Source: Leucothrix pacifica
GTDB lineage: Bacteria; Pseudomonadota; Gammaproteobacteria; Thiotrichales; Thiotrichaceae
Assembly: GCF_003172875.1 (NCBI RefSeq)
Contig: NZ_QGKM01000087.1
Coordinates: 1-35,530 of the forward strand
DNA length: 35,530 nt
Direction: 5' to 3'
The translations under genes and the position numbers were made by a program. Shown in pieces: positions 23,363 to 32,001 of this stretch. Each line of letters begins with the position of its first letter. The stretch's first letter is position 1. The notes beneath the pieces were generated by a model. The model searched no databases. It was not told the origin of the DNA and saw only the letters and a list, made by a program, of their open reading frames with translations.

Positions 23363-23998
23363 TTGAAGCGCTTTCTGATAGGATATTTGACCTTTTTTTT
23401 ATTGTTGAGTGGCTGTAACGCGAATACTGACAAACCCGCAGAAAAGCCTGCTGAACAAACCAAGCAAACACAAACTTCCGGAGTGAATAAGTCGATGACA
23501 AACGTCAAAATGGAAACCAGCAAAGGTACAATTACCTTAGCATTAGACGCTGAAAAAGCACCTCTGACTGTTGCTAACATTGAAGCCTACATTAAAGATG
23601 GCTTTTATGATGGTTTAGTCTTCCACCGTGTAATCCCTAATTTCATGATTCAGGGTGGCGGTATGAACGCTGATATGAGCGAGAAGGCTGACAAGCGCGC
23701 ACCGATCAAGAACGAAGCAAACAATGGCCTGAAGAACGACCGCGGCACATTGGCAATGGCTCGTACTAACGATCCTCACTCAGCGTCTTCACAGTTCTTC
23801 ATTAACCTGAAAGACAATGACTTCCTGAACCACACTAGCGAGTCTGCTTCTGGTTGGGGTTACGCCGTATTTGGTGCGGTTGTTGAAGGCATGGATGTGG
23901 TTGATGAGATTGCTAAAGTAAAGACTGGCAACCACGGCTATCACGGTGACGTTCCACTGGAGCCGGTGACTATTAAGAGCATGACAATCGTAGAATAA
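23363..23998 (+). CDS. Lipoprotein cyclophilin-type peptidyl-prolyl isomerase (PpiB-like)
   Basis: A TTG start at 23363, with GAGGG about 8 bp upstream, gives 211 residues beginning with a lipoprotein signal (lipobox LLSGC, Cys18). A Lys/Pro/Thr-rich linker (20-44) precedes the cyclophilin domain, with [14 protein letters not shown] (catalytic Arg), [21 protein letters not shown] and [19 protein letters not shown]. It isomerises X-Pro bonds, here probably on the periplasmic face of a membrane. An internal ATG at 23495 would give a cytoplasmic PpiB-sized enzyme, but its ribosome site is weak. lpxH follows 13 bp later. Confidence 0.9.
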   Translation: MKRFLIGYLTFFLLLSGCNANTDKPAEKPAEQTKQTQTSGVNKSMTNVKMETSKGTITLALDAEKAPLTVANIEAYIKDGFYDGLVFHRVIPNFMIQGGGMNADMSEKADKRAPIKNEANNGLKNDRGTLAMARTNDPHSASSQFFINLKDNDFLNHTSESASGWGYAVFGAVVEGMDVVDEIAKVKTGNHGYHGDVPLEPVTIKSMTIVE

Positions 23999-24011
23999 TT
24001 GAGAGCTTATT

Positions 24012-24740
24012 ATGTCACAGCGCACGTGGTTTATTTCTGATTTGCATCTGGATGCAAAACGCCCGCAGATGGTACAGGCATTTATGCAGTTTCTGGGGCA
24101 GGTGAATGAGCAGGCGGATGCGCTGTATATATTAGGTGATTTATTTGAGTACTGGATTGGTGATGACATTGTGGATTCGCCAGCCGGTCAAATTGTTAAG
24201 CCATTATTGGGCGGCTTAAAGCAGCTGTCTGATAATGGTACCGAGCTTTACTTCACTCACGGGAATCGCGATTTTTTGGTGGGTGAACGGTTTGCTGAAA
24301 TGACCGGTTGCACATTGCTACCGGAAAAGCAGGTCATTGATCTGGATGGTACGCCAACACTGCTCATGCATGGTGATACGCTGTGTACGGATGATGTGGA
24401 GTATCAGGAATTACGCAAAATTTTTTACGACACAGAACGTCGGGAGCAATTTCTGGCATTAAGTTTCGATGATCGTGTGGCTGAGGCGAATCGTATTCGT
24501 CAGATCAGTCAGGAAAAAATGCAGTACAAATCTGAAGAAATCATGGATGTTAACCAGCAAGCGGTTGAAGCGGTCATGACTGAAGCAGGGGTGACGCAGC
24601 TCATTCATGGTCATACCCATCGATTGGCGATTCATGAGTTTGATTTAAACGACCAAGCGGCGAAGCGCATCGTATTGGGCGACTGGTACGAACAGGTGAG
24701 TTGCCTGAAAGTATCGGATGGTCAACTATACCTTAGCTAA
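24012..24740 (+). CDS. lpxH: UDP-2,3-diacylglucosamine diphosphatase LpxH
   Basis: The 242-residue calcineurin-like phosphoesterase has all metal motifs: FISDLHLD near the start, GDLFEYWIGDD, THGNRDFLVG, LMHGDTLCTDD and IHGHTHRLAIHE. It cleaves UDP-2,3-diacylglucosamine to lipid X in lipid A synthesis, at the inner face of the cytoplasmic membrane. Its length equals that of the E. coli enzyme. It lies between the cyclophilin and acyltransferase genes, probably co-transcribed with both. The linkage ppiB-lpxH is common in gammaproteobacteria. Confidence 0.96.
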   Translation: MSQRTWFISDLHLDAKRPQMVQAFMQFLGQVNEQADALYILGDLFEYWIGDDIVDSPAGQIVKPLLGGLKQLSDNGTELYFTHGNRDFLVGERFAEMTGCTLLPEKQVIDLDGTPTLLMHGDTLCTDDVEYQELRKIFYDTERREQFLALSFDDRVAEANRIRQISQEKMQYKSEEIMDVNQQAVEAVMTEAGVTQLIHGHTHRLAIHEFDLNDQAAKRIVLGDWYEQVSCLKVSDGQLYLS

Positions 24741-24752
24741 ATCCACACTGTC

Positions 24753-25535
24753 ATGGTAAAGCTGTTAAGACTTCTGATTTTACTGTCACATCTGTTATAT
24801 GGTGGCGCATTAATCATATTTCAGGCATTTATTCTGAGGCGTCCACCGGAAGACCCACGTTTCAAAGCAGTTGTTCAAGCCTGGTACAGCAAGTTGCTCA
24901 GACTAGTCGGCGTGAGTGTGCTCGTTCACGGAAAGCCTGTTGATGGCCCCGTGTTGATAGTATCAAATCATATTTCCTGGTTAGATATCCCCTTGATGGC
25001 GAGCCTGAGTAATCCTCGTTTTTTGTCAAAAGCAGAAGTGCGGAAGTGGCCAATTATTGGTTGGGCCGCTGAGAAATTGAATACACTGTTTATTGTGCGT
25101 GGGCAGCGAACAGCCACCGAAGCGGCAAGTGTGGCGATCTGTGACGGGCTTGAAAATAATGATCGTATCTTGATTTTTCCGGAAGGGAAGACAACCGAAG
25201 GCGCAGAGATAGGGTTCTTATTTCCGAGATTATTTGGTGCGGCAATTCAAAGCAGAGCCAAGGTTCAACCCGTAGTTATTCATTACACCGACGAAAACAC
25301 CGCAGGCCATACTAGTGACTTAATTCCATACACCGGCACTCAAACTTTGGTGAATAATATGTGGCTCATGTTGGGTTGTAAAAATCCACAAGCGCACGTG
25401 TATTTCCTTGAGCCGCTTGAGAGTGAAGGTGCTTTGAGAAAGGAGCTTGCAGCAAATATTCAGCAGCAAATGCAGGACTGTTTGACGCAAAGTCATACAC
25501 AGTTTTTAGCGGCTAAGCCACTAATCCATAAATAA
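24753..25535 (+). CDS. 1-acyl-glycerol-3-phosphate acyltransferase (PlsC family)
   Basis: The 260-residue protein has an N-terminal membrane helix (LLRLLILLSHLLYGGALIIF) and the acyltransferase motifs SNHISWLDIPLM (HX4D catalytic pair), FIVRGQR, FPEGKTTEG and VQPVVIHY. It transfers an acyl chain to lysophosphatidic acid or a related lipid in the cytoplasmic membrane. It begins 12 bp after lpxH, so envelope lipid genes are grouped here. Other acyl acceptors (for example an aminolipid, as in OlsA-like enzymes) cannot be excluded. Confidence 0.88.
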   Translation: MVKLLRLLILLSHLLYGGALIIFQAFILRRPPEDPRFKAVVQAWYSKLLRLVGVSVLVHGKPVDGPVLIVSNHISWLDIPLMASLSNPRFLSKAEVRKWPIIGWAAEKLNTLFIVRGQRTATEAASVAICDGLENNDRILIFPEGKTTEGAEIGFLFPRLFGAAIQSRAKVQPVVIHYTDENTAGHTSDLIPYTGTQTLVNNMWLMLGCKNPQAHVYFLEPLESEGALRKELAANIQQQMQDCLTQSHTQFLAAKPLIHK

Positions 25536-25622
25536 CTTTCTGCGCTGTGCCCCTCAGTCTATACTCACATTCTGTAGTAAATCGTACTCAGTAATAATTA
25601 AAAAAAGTATAGAGTCTGAATT

Positions 25623-26594
25623 ATGGTTAAGAATTATTCTGAATGCATTCAGTGGAGTGCAGAAGAGTTTCAGAACTTCGGAAAAATCCCCCAAGTGTCA
25701 AAGCATAGCTATCACGAACTTGATTTGTTCAGTGATGAAACACTGATAAAGGTGTTGGATGATTATCCCCGAAAATGGCTGCAATGTTACACCATGGGCT
25801 TTGACCCTGAGAATCACCAGGACTGGACTTCCGTACATATTGCCGATAGCAGTGGCGCGGAGATTTTAGAAGCGCTGAGAAAAGGACGGATGTGGGTTAA
25901 CGCGATTCATATTGATAAATACAATGGTGAATATGCAGAGCTGATTCGACAGATATATGTGGTGATCAATGAAAACTGTGACCACATTACTAATGCTAAA
26001 TCTGCATTTAGTGCGTTGATTTTGTCATCACCGGGCGTACAGGTGTACTGCCATATTGACGCTGATGCGAATATGTTGTGGCACTTAAAAGGCCGCAAGC
26101 GTCTGTGGGTTTGGCCGGCACGTGATGAGCGATTTACCCCGCAGACATATATTGAAGAAATTATTGGTGAAGAGCGCCACGAAGATATTCCGTATGAGCG
26201 CTGGTACGATGAGCACGCTTTTAGCCATGAGTTGTTACCGGGTGAGGCGATCAGCTGGCCACAGCATGCACCGCACCGGGTTGAGAATGTTGATTTGAAT
26301 GTGTCGCTTACCACTAGTTATGGCTCGCAGGAAAGTCGTCGTCAGCTGAGTGTGCATGGAGCAAATCATCACATCCTTAAGCCACTGGGTATTAAGCATC
26401 GTTCGATGGAGCTAGAAGGTTTTACTCCGGCAGTGAAAGAGTTTAGCTATCGGGCGATGCACAAGTTGGGTCTGCTAAAAACCGGCAAGCGTAATGCGAG
26501 CAATGTGACAGATCTGGCTTTGGATGCATCGCACCCTGAGGGTATTAGTCAGCGGGACGAGAAGAGTCTGACGGAGTTCTCCTTGGTTGATTGA
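25623..26594 (+). CDS. JmjC/cupin-like Fe(II)/2-oxoglutarate oxygenase-type protein, paralog 1
   Basis: The 323-residue protein has a central cupin domain. CHIDADANMLWHLKGRKRLW gives the iron motif HxD (H144, D146), and WPQHAPHRVENV supplies the third ligand (H218). Lys/Arg residues after the HxD could bind 2-oxoglutarate. No signal peptide is seen. The C-terminal 90 residues are helical and end in an Asp/Ser-rich tail. The protein is closely related over its whole length to the one at 32002-32976. The family (cupin_8/JmjC-like) includes protein hydroxylases; the substrate is not known. It has its own 87-bp upstream gap with no clear promoter. Confidence 0.75.
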   Translation: MVKNYSECIQWSAEEFQNFGKIPQVSKHSYHELDLFSDETLIKVLDDYPRKWLQCYTMGFDPENHQDWTSVHIADSSGAEILEALRKGRMWVNAIHIDKYNGEYAELIRQIYVVINENCDHITNAKSAFSALILSSPGVQVYCHIDADANMLWHLKGRKRLWVWPARDERFTPQTYIEEIIGEERHEDIPYERWYDEHAFSHELLPGEAISWPQHAPHRVENVDLNVSLTTSYGSQESRRQLSVHGANHHILKPLGIKHRSMELEGFTPAVKEFSYRAMHKLGLLKTGKRNASNVTDLALDASHPEGISQRDEKSLTEFSLVD

Positions 26595-26605
26595 GCTTAC
26601 ACAAC

Positions 26606-27865
26606 TTAGCTTTTCTGCAATGACTCCTGATCAAGTTTAATCAGCTCATCGACTAGCTGTTCTGCAGAGGCGTCCTTATTATCCCAAGCCTGCTGCAACA
26701 CGGATTGCAGGAACGATGCACGAAGTGGGTTGCCGATGCCCGTAAAGCTGATGGTCTTTTTGTTAGCGCTAGTCCATTGTTGATAAGTCTCTTGCGCGCA
26801 ACTGTCCAGTTGTTTGATATTTACGCCGTGACGCACTGGAATACCGCCTTTCTTGCTATTGTATTTAGCTTGTACTTCCGGGTCCAGTACGGCGTCAAAG
26901 AGTATTGATTGGCCTTCCTTAATCTGTGGTTCGTCTATATTGAACATAAGGAATGAGTCGATGACATAAACCATATAACCATTGGAGCCTGGCGCCAAAG
27001 AACATAAAAAGTCTTCGCCTGCCTTGAGTCCTTGTGCTGTGAGTTCACTTTTAGCAAAGTCGCCCAAAAAGTGCATGGCTGCCTTATTCTCTCCAATCAT
27101 CTTGGTTGAGTCGCTCCAGTTTCTGGTGCGCGCTGCTTCATCAGTGAACTGTTTTAGCGCTAAGAAGGTGTTAAAGCTGCGTACTAACGGTTCACGCCAT
27201 TTCTGTATTGACTGTGTCTGTGTATAGAACTGCTTGTAGTCCTTGGCCCCCAACTCACTAAGTAAAATATCATTTAAGATGATTTGCAGCTGCCAGGTCT
27301 CTTTACTGAGTGCGATAGGAACATATCCCGCCTGTTTGATTAGTGGCGCTTGGATTAGCACCTCACTCCAGGTTTTTGGGGGTTTGAGTTTGAGATCATT
27401 GTAAATAGACTTACTAAAGAGTGCCGCATTCTGTATGTGAATGCCCATCGGCAGACCTACCAGACCATTATCGGTGCTGAGACCATGATAAACCTCATCA
27501 AACAATATCTCCTTGATCGGCTGATTACGCCATTTGTCAGGAGTGGGGTAGATAGCACTCATTTGATCAAAAGAAAATAAATAGTCATCGGAAATCCACT
27601 GTGTAACTGCTGGTTGGTAGCCCATGGAAATACGCTTAAGTATATTGGTACGCAAGATATCCCATGAACTAACCCGTGTCTCAACAAACTTTGAACCGCG
27701 CTGTTCTACGGCTGTTTTGATCTCGTTGAGTGCTTGGATTTCACCAGGCTGATTCCACCAATGGGTTAATTCAACTTCAGCTTGTAGGTCACTTGCCAGT
27801 AACGCGGAACAATGTAAAGCTCCGCCCAAAAGTAGCACAGACAAACTTCTTTTTATTTTTAACAT
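26606..27865 (-). CDS. Orphan sugar-type extracellular solute-binding protein (family 1), signalling partner
   Basis: The 419-residue protein has a signal peptide ending near LLASDLQAEVEL and a family-1 (MalE/UgpB/GtsA-like) fold: VELTHWWNQPGEIQALNEIK, QWISDDYLFSFDQMSAIYP, GLVGLPMGIHIQNAALFSKS and GIPVRHGV. No permease or ATPase gene is nearby. Instead its ATG overlaps the stop of the GGDEF-EAL gene by 7 bp (ATGTTAA). This suggests that it reports ligand binding to the periplasmic domain of that protein, as NspS does for MbaA in Vibrio cholerae. The ligand is probably a sugar by family; this is inference. Confidence 0.85.
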   Translation of the reverse strand: MLKIKRSLSVLLLGGALHCSALLASDLQAEVELTHWWNQPGEIQALNEIKTAVEQRGSKFVETRVSSWDILRTNILKRISMGYQPAVTQWISDDYLFSFDQMSAIYPTPDKWRNQPIKEILFDEVYHGLSTDNGLVGLPMGIHIQNAALFSKSIYNDLKLKPPKTWSEVLIQAPLIKQAGYVPIALSKETWQLQIILNDILLSELGAKDYKQFYTQTQSIQKWREPLVRSFNTFLALKQFTDEAARTRNWSDSTKMIGENKAAMHFLGDFAKSELTAQGLKAGEDFLCSLAPGSNGYMVYVIDSFLMFNIDEPQIKEGQSILFDAVLDPEVQAKYNSKKGGIPVRHGVNIKQLDSCAQETYQQWTSANKKTISFTGIGNPLRASFLQSVLQQAWDNKDASAEQLVDELIKLDQESLQKS

Positions 27866-29916
27866 CTTGCTTCCTCACTGTTACGCTGGGCGGCTCTAAG
27901 TTGTGATTTTCTTAAAATATTGGCGACACTATCGCTACTCAGGAGTGTCGAAATTTGCCGTGATTGCATGTAACGACAACCCAATTCCGTCAGCTTACTT
28001 TGTTCTTTTTCACTTTGCACACCCTGACAAATCAACTTTTTACTCATCCCATCAGTGAAGCTGGCTAATGCGCTGATATAGGTTTGTAATGAGGGATCGT
28101 AGGATACCTTGAGTGTCAGCTTTTTATCAATTTTTAGGACATCAAACGGCAATTTTCGAAGCTGTAATAAACTGCTGTGACCACGACCATAATGGTCTAT
28201 GGTAATCGGAATACCAGCAGCTTTAAACTTTAATAATTGCTCAGTGATTGCCTGGAAAGAGCGCTCATTGAATATCATTTCAGAGACTTCAATACCAATT
28301 AACGAAGTGAAGGGCAGTTTGTTTGAGAGTGCTGTAATCAAGTCATAAGCTTCGCCACTGAGTAGCATAGTCTGTCCGATATCGACGCTAACCGGACGTA
28401 ATCTGATACCTTTTTGTAGCCAGTCTTGAAAGTGCTCCGTAATAGACTTAATGGCTTGTCGTGTGATTTCAGAGTCTAAGGTCAGGCGCGTGGCATCGCT
28501 GATCCATTCATCGTGGTGCAACTTCCCTTGAGTTGGGTGGTGCCAGTGAATACGAGCTTCAAATCCTAATGTTTTTTGGCTGCGAAGATCAATTATGGGT
28601 TGATAGGAAACACGAAACTGTTTGTTTTTTACAGATTGGTGCAGCATATTGTCATGCTGTTCTATTTGGTTTGCGCCACATGACTGTATTTTATCATACA
28701 ACAAGTAGCCATCACGTCCTTGTTCTTTTACTTGATAGAGTGACGCATCTGCTACTGCAAACATTTCTTTTTGGCTATATCCGCAGCCTTTGCCCGCTAC
28801 TGCAGCACCGATGCTGCAACTGCATTGAATAATGGTTTTATCAACTTCTAATGGCCTACGTATCTTCTTAAGAAGGGTTTCAAGCCGTTGTTCCAGCGCT
28901 GACTCCTGATCAATACGGTCAATCACTAATGCAAACTCATCACCTCCCAGCCGATATGCATATTCACCGACCATCGGATCTTCCGTTAAATCGTCGGTGA
29001 TTTTTTGTAAAACCAGGTCACCAACATTGTGGCCCAGAGAGTCATTCACCAATTTAAAGTTATCTAAGTCGATCAGTACCAGACAGTGTGGCACCGCTGT
29101 GTCTTTGTTTACCTGCAGCTCAGCCGTTTTAGCATTAAAGGCAGCGCGATTGAGCAGACCTGTTAGTGCGTCGTGGTTCGCCTGATAGTCCAAATGTCTG
29201 TTTTTAAATAAAATTTCTTGATAGCTGGCTTTGAGTCGGGAGGCTAATGGTTTCAACGTAAATGACCAGATGCCCCAGATAGCCACCAGCAATAATACAA
29301 CCAAGGCGGTGTACATAATGCCCAAGCGCTGGTTTTGCAGAAGTGATGATTGGTAAACCAGGTGATTAAGTGAGGTAATGCTCTTGGACAACGACCCGTT
29401 ATGGGCGATCACTGTATCAATCGGCTGCCATAACTTATTACTGGCGCGCAATGTCGAGGTGTTATAAGTCGATATTTCTTGAATACGGCTTTGAAATTGC
29501 CCCCAAATACTATCAATGTTGTGGATTTCGTTAGTGATATTGCGATAGTTTTCAGACGGAATCAGTGAGAAAAAAGTGTTTTGGTGATCGCGTAGCAGTG
29601 CTGGTAGTTGAGCGGTTAACGCAGTGACTTGCTCTGTGGTTTTAACAAAATCATCACGAATATTTTTTAGGATACGATCACTAAAGCTCTCTGCACTTTT
29701 AGGGTCGAAAAGGAGATTAACCTGCTCGTTGCTTTGATCCAGTAATATTCTTAATTCGTAAGATATACTGGAAGCTTCCAACATATTATTTTGTAAGCGT
29801 AAGTTATAAACAACCGAGATGTAGCAGACGATAATCAACAATGTAACGGACATAAAGGCAATAATACTTGCCCGTTTTACCTTGTGCTGTTGATCATCAA
29901 TTTTCACTGTTGTCAC
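27859..29916 (-). CDS. Membrane GGDEF-EAL protein with periplasmic sensor domain and degenerate EAL
   Basis: The 685-residue protein has TM helix 1 (about 16-38), a helical periplasmic domain (39-198), TM helix 2 (199-220), a GGDEF domain (about 245-408) and an EAL domain (about 425-675). The cyclase motif RLGGDEF (322-328) is intact, as is LVLIDLDNFKLVND. The EAL domain is altered at key sites: EAR instead of EAL (453-455), DHYG instead of DDFG (574-577) and CQGVQ instead of AEGVE (630-634). It is probably a cyclic-di-GMP cyclase with an inactive phosphodiesterase domain. Start: GTG 29916 or 29907, both with weak ribosome sites. It is followed directly by its likely sensor partner. Confidence 0.9.
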   Translation of the reverse strand: MTTVKIDDQQHKVKRASIIAFMSVTLLIIVCYISVVYNLRLQNNMLEASSISYELRILLDQSNEQVNLLFDPKSAESFSDRILKNIRDDFVKTTEQVTALTAQLPALLRDHQNTFFSLIPSENYRNITNEIHNIDSIWGQFQSRIQEISTYNTSTLRASNKLWQPIDTVIAHNGSLSKSITSLNHLVYQSSLLQNQRLGIMYTALVVLLLVAIWGIWSFTLKPLASRLKASYQEILFKNRHLDYQANHDALTGLLNRAAFNAKTAELQVNKDTAVPHCLVLIDLDNFKLVNDSLGHNVGDLVLQKITDDLTEDPMVGEYAYRLGGDEFALVIDRIDQESALEQRLETLLKKIRRPLEVDKTIIQCSCSIGAAVAGKGCGYSQKEMFAVADASLYQVKEQGRDGYLLYDKIQSCGANQIEQHDNMLHQSVKNKQFRVSYQPIIDLRSQKTLGFEARIHWHHPTQGKLHHDEWISDATRLTLDSEITRQAIKSITEHFQDWLQKGIRLRPVSVDIGQTMLLSGEAYDLITALSNKLPFTSLIGIEVSEMIFNERSFQAITEQLLKFKAAGIPITIDHYGRGHSSLLQLRKLPFDVLKIDKKLTLKVSYDPSLQTYISALASFTDGMSKKLICQGVQSEKEQSKLTELGCRYMQSRQISTLLSSDSVANILRKSQLRAAQRNSEEARC

Positions 29917-30045
29917 ACTTTATCTTTGCTATTGTTTCAGTGTACCAACAGATTGCGAAATTGCAGTAAAAACCGACTATTGGTGGAACGTTAATTATCC
30001 GGTACGTTTCAGAAACAAAGCGATCAAAGCTACAGTAAATAGACT

Positions 30046-31806
30046 TTAAACTCGATAAGCCGCAGTCACCATATCCGGCAACAATATCCCATAAATCCGA
30101 CTTTTCTCATCTATCTTATTTTCTTTAAACACTACGCATAATGACTCCGCGCCATTTTTAAATTTGATGTGCGCTTCAAGAAGATTACTTTGCAGTGAAA
30201 TAGGGTCGATCTGTAATCGCTGAGCAGGGATTTCAATCAGATCAATCTCATCCAGTCCTTCAGTGCTAAGTTTGACGTATCGTGCCAAATCAACCATCGG
30301 TATTAGCCTGCTTGGGCGACCATTATGACTGATGACAATCCACTCCAAATCTAGCTTGATGGTTTCCTCAGCTCGCTTGCGACTGATCACACGAGGCAAG
30401 CGTACAAAGTTCTTTTCCAGTAAGCTGGCAACCCCAATACGCCGGAGCGTCAGCGAAATTGGATTGACTTGGTAATCCTGATCATTAGTGCGCAGCATAG
30501 TAATAAATAAAGAGTCTTTTTTGAAAATCACACGGGATGTCAATTGAGCCGCGACGATGGTTAGCATACCTGGCATAACAATGCCGGGATTATAAGTCAG
30601 CTCGATAATCGCGGTCAGTGCTGCTAATGGCGCCTGAAGACTCGCAGCCACCATCGCCCCCATTCCGAGCAAGGCATAAAAAGCGATATCGTTTGGCGTC
30701 CAGCCTCCCGTAAAACTCACCGTCATTCCGACAATCGCGCCGATAGCAGCCCCAAGAATAAAGGCAGGGCCAATCATTCCGGCTGGTACACCAAGGCCTA
30801 CACAAAAGCTGGTGGCGATAAGTTTGAAACCAATTAGCATTACGAGTGCGAAGACGGTGAACGACTCGGGATTCTTCAATAAAACAGTAATGGAGTCATA
30901 CCCAACGCCCATCACTTCCGGTTGCACCATGCCGCAGATCCCGGCAATCACACCCGCTATACACAGTTTCCACCAAATCTCAATTGACTTGCTGGTTCTG
31001 GAGACCGTTTCCAACATGTGATTAAACAACGCTGCCACACAGCCAATACTAATACCCAGTACCAAAATAATGGGCAATTGCATCAGCGAGTTCAGGTTCA
31101 TAGGTGGAATAATAAAGGCAGGCTGACTACCAAATACCGCCACAGACAGACTGGTTGCAACCACGGAAGACAGCATGATGGGAATGAAGCTGGCAAGGCT
31201 AAACTCCATCATTACCACTTCGAGCGCAAAGATGACCCCAGCCAGCGGTGTATTAAATGAGGCAGATACCCCCGCAGCCGCCCCGCATGCCACCATGGTT
31301 CGGATGCTGTTATTGGGCAGTGAAATACTTTGAGCGAACAAGCTACTAATGGAGGCGCCGAGGTAAACATGCGGACCTTCACGGCCTACCGAGTGTCCAC
31401 AGATAATCGCAATGGCCGCACCCCAAAACTGCAACATAAAGCCGCGTAAACTGAAATATCCCTGGTGATAGGTGAGACGGTCAATCACCTTAGCAATACC
31501 AAGTACGCGCAGGTTTTTCGCATAATGATAAAACAGTAGGGCAAGTAAAATGCCGCCGATCACCGGATACATGAAGCGCCCGATTAAACTAAGTTCTTCG
31601 TAGTTCTCAGAGCCGCTGCCGGGTAGTAAATAATCCTGTGTGTTTTCGACGATCAGCCGAAACAGAATAATAACGCCACCTGCCAGAAAGCCAGTAATGA
31701 GTCCGACCAAGGCGAGGTGCATTGGTGCATCTGGGCGAGATAGATGGATTCGCTCTTTTTCGAGCCAATTTAACCATCCTTTTTTAATTTTTTTAGTAAT
31801 CCCCAT
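30046..31806 (-). CDS. ClC-family chloride channel/transporter with CBS domains
   Basis: The ATG at 31806 (586 residues) is preferred; a GTG at 31866 extends the frame but has no ribosome site. Membrane signatures include GHSVGREGPHVYLGASISS (gating Glu), FNTPLAGVIFALEVVMMEF and VGLGVPAGMIGPAFILGAA (GxxxP filter region). At the position of the proton-path Glu203 of E. coli ClC the residue is Val (ALEVV), as in ClC channels. In place of the GSGIP selectivity loop it has VLGIA. The C-terminal 150 residues contain two CBS motifs, probably regulatory. It carries anions across the inner membrane; channel rather than exchanger is my inference. Confidence 0.9.
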   Translation of the reverse strand: MGITKKIKKGWLNWLEKERIHLSRPDAPMHLALVGLITGFLAGGVIILFRLIVENTQDYLLPGSGSENYEELSLIGRFMYPVIGGILLALLFYHYAKNLRVLGIAKVIDRLTYHQGYFSLRGFMLQFWGAAIAIICGHSVGREGPHVYLGASISSLFAQSISLPNNSIRTMVACGAAAGVSASFNTPLAGVIFALEVVMMEFSLASFIPIMLSSVVATSLSVAVFGSQPAFIIPPMNLNSLMQLPIILVLGISIGCVAALFNHMLETVSRTSKSIEIWWKLCIAGVIAGICGMVQPEVMGVGYDSITVLLKNPESFTVFALVMLIGFKLIATSFCVGLGVPAGMIGPAFILGAAIGAIVGMTVSFTGGWTPNDIAFYALLGMGAMVAASLQAPLAALTAIIELTYNPGIVMPGMLTIVAAQLTSRVIFKKDSLFITMLRTNDQDYQVNPISLTLRRIGVASLLEKNFVRLPRVISRKRAEETIKLDLEWIVISHNGRPSRLIPMVDLARYVKLSTEGLDEIDLIEIPAQRLQIDPISLQSNLLEAHIKFKNGAESLCVVFKENKIDEKSRIYGILLPDMVTAAYRV

Positions 31807-32001
31807 ACCCCCGATACTATGCCTGTTTTGACCGGTTTGAAAAAGGGTAAATTGCGAAATACTCACGAGAAAATTTGAGTTTTATCCACTGCGCGACAGG
31901 TTAGCACCACTAATCCGCTAAAGCATATCGTTTGGGCTGTTGGTCAAGATAAGCTAGTACCAAAATCGACTACACCTAACAGTAAAAATAAGAGCCAAGC
32001 T

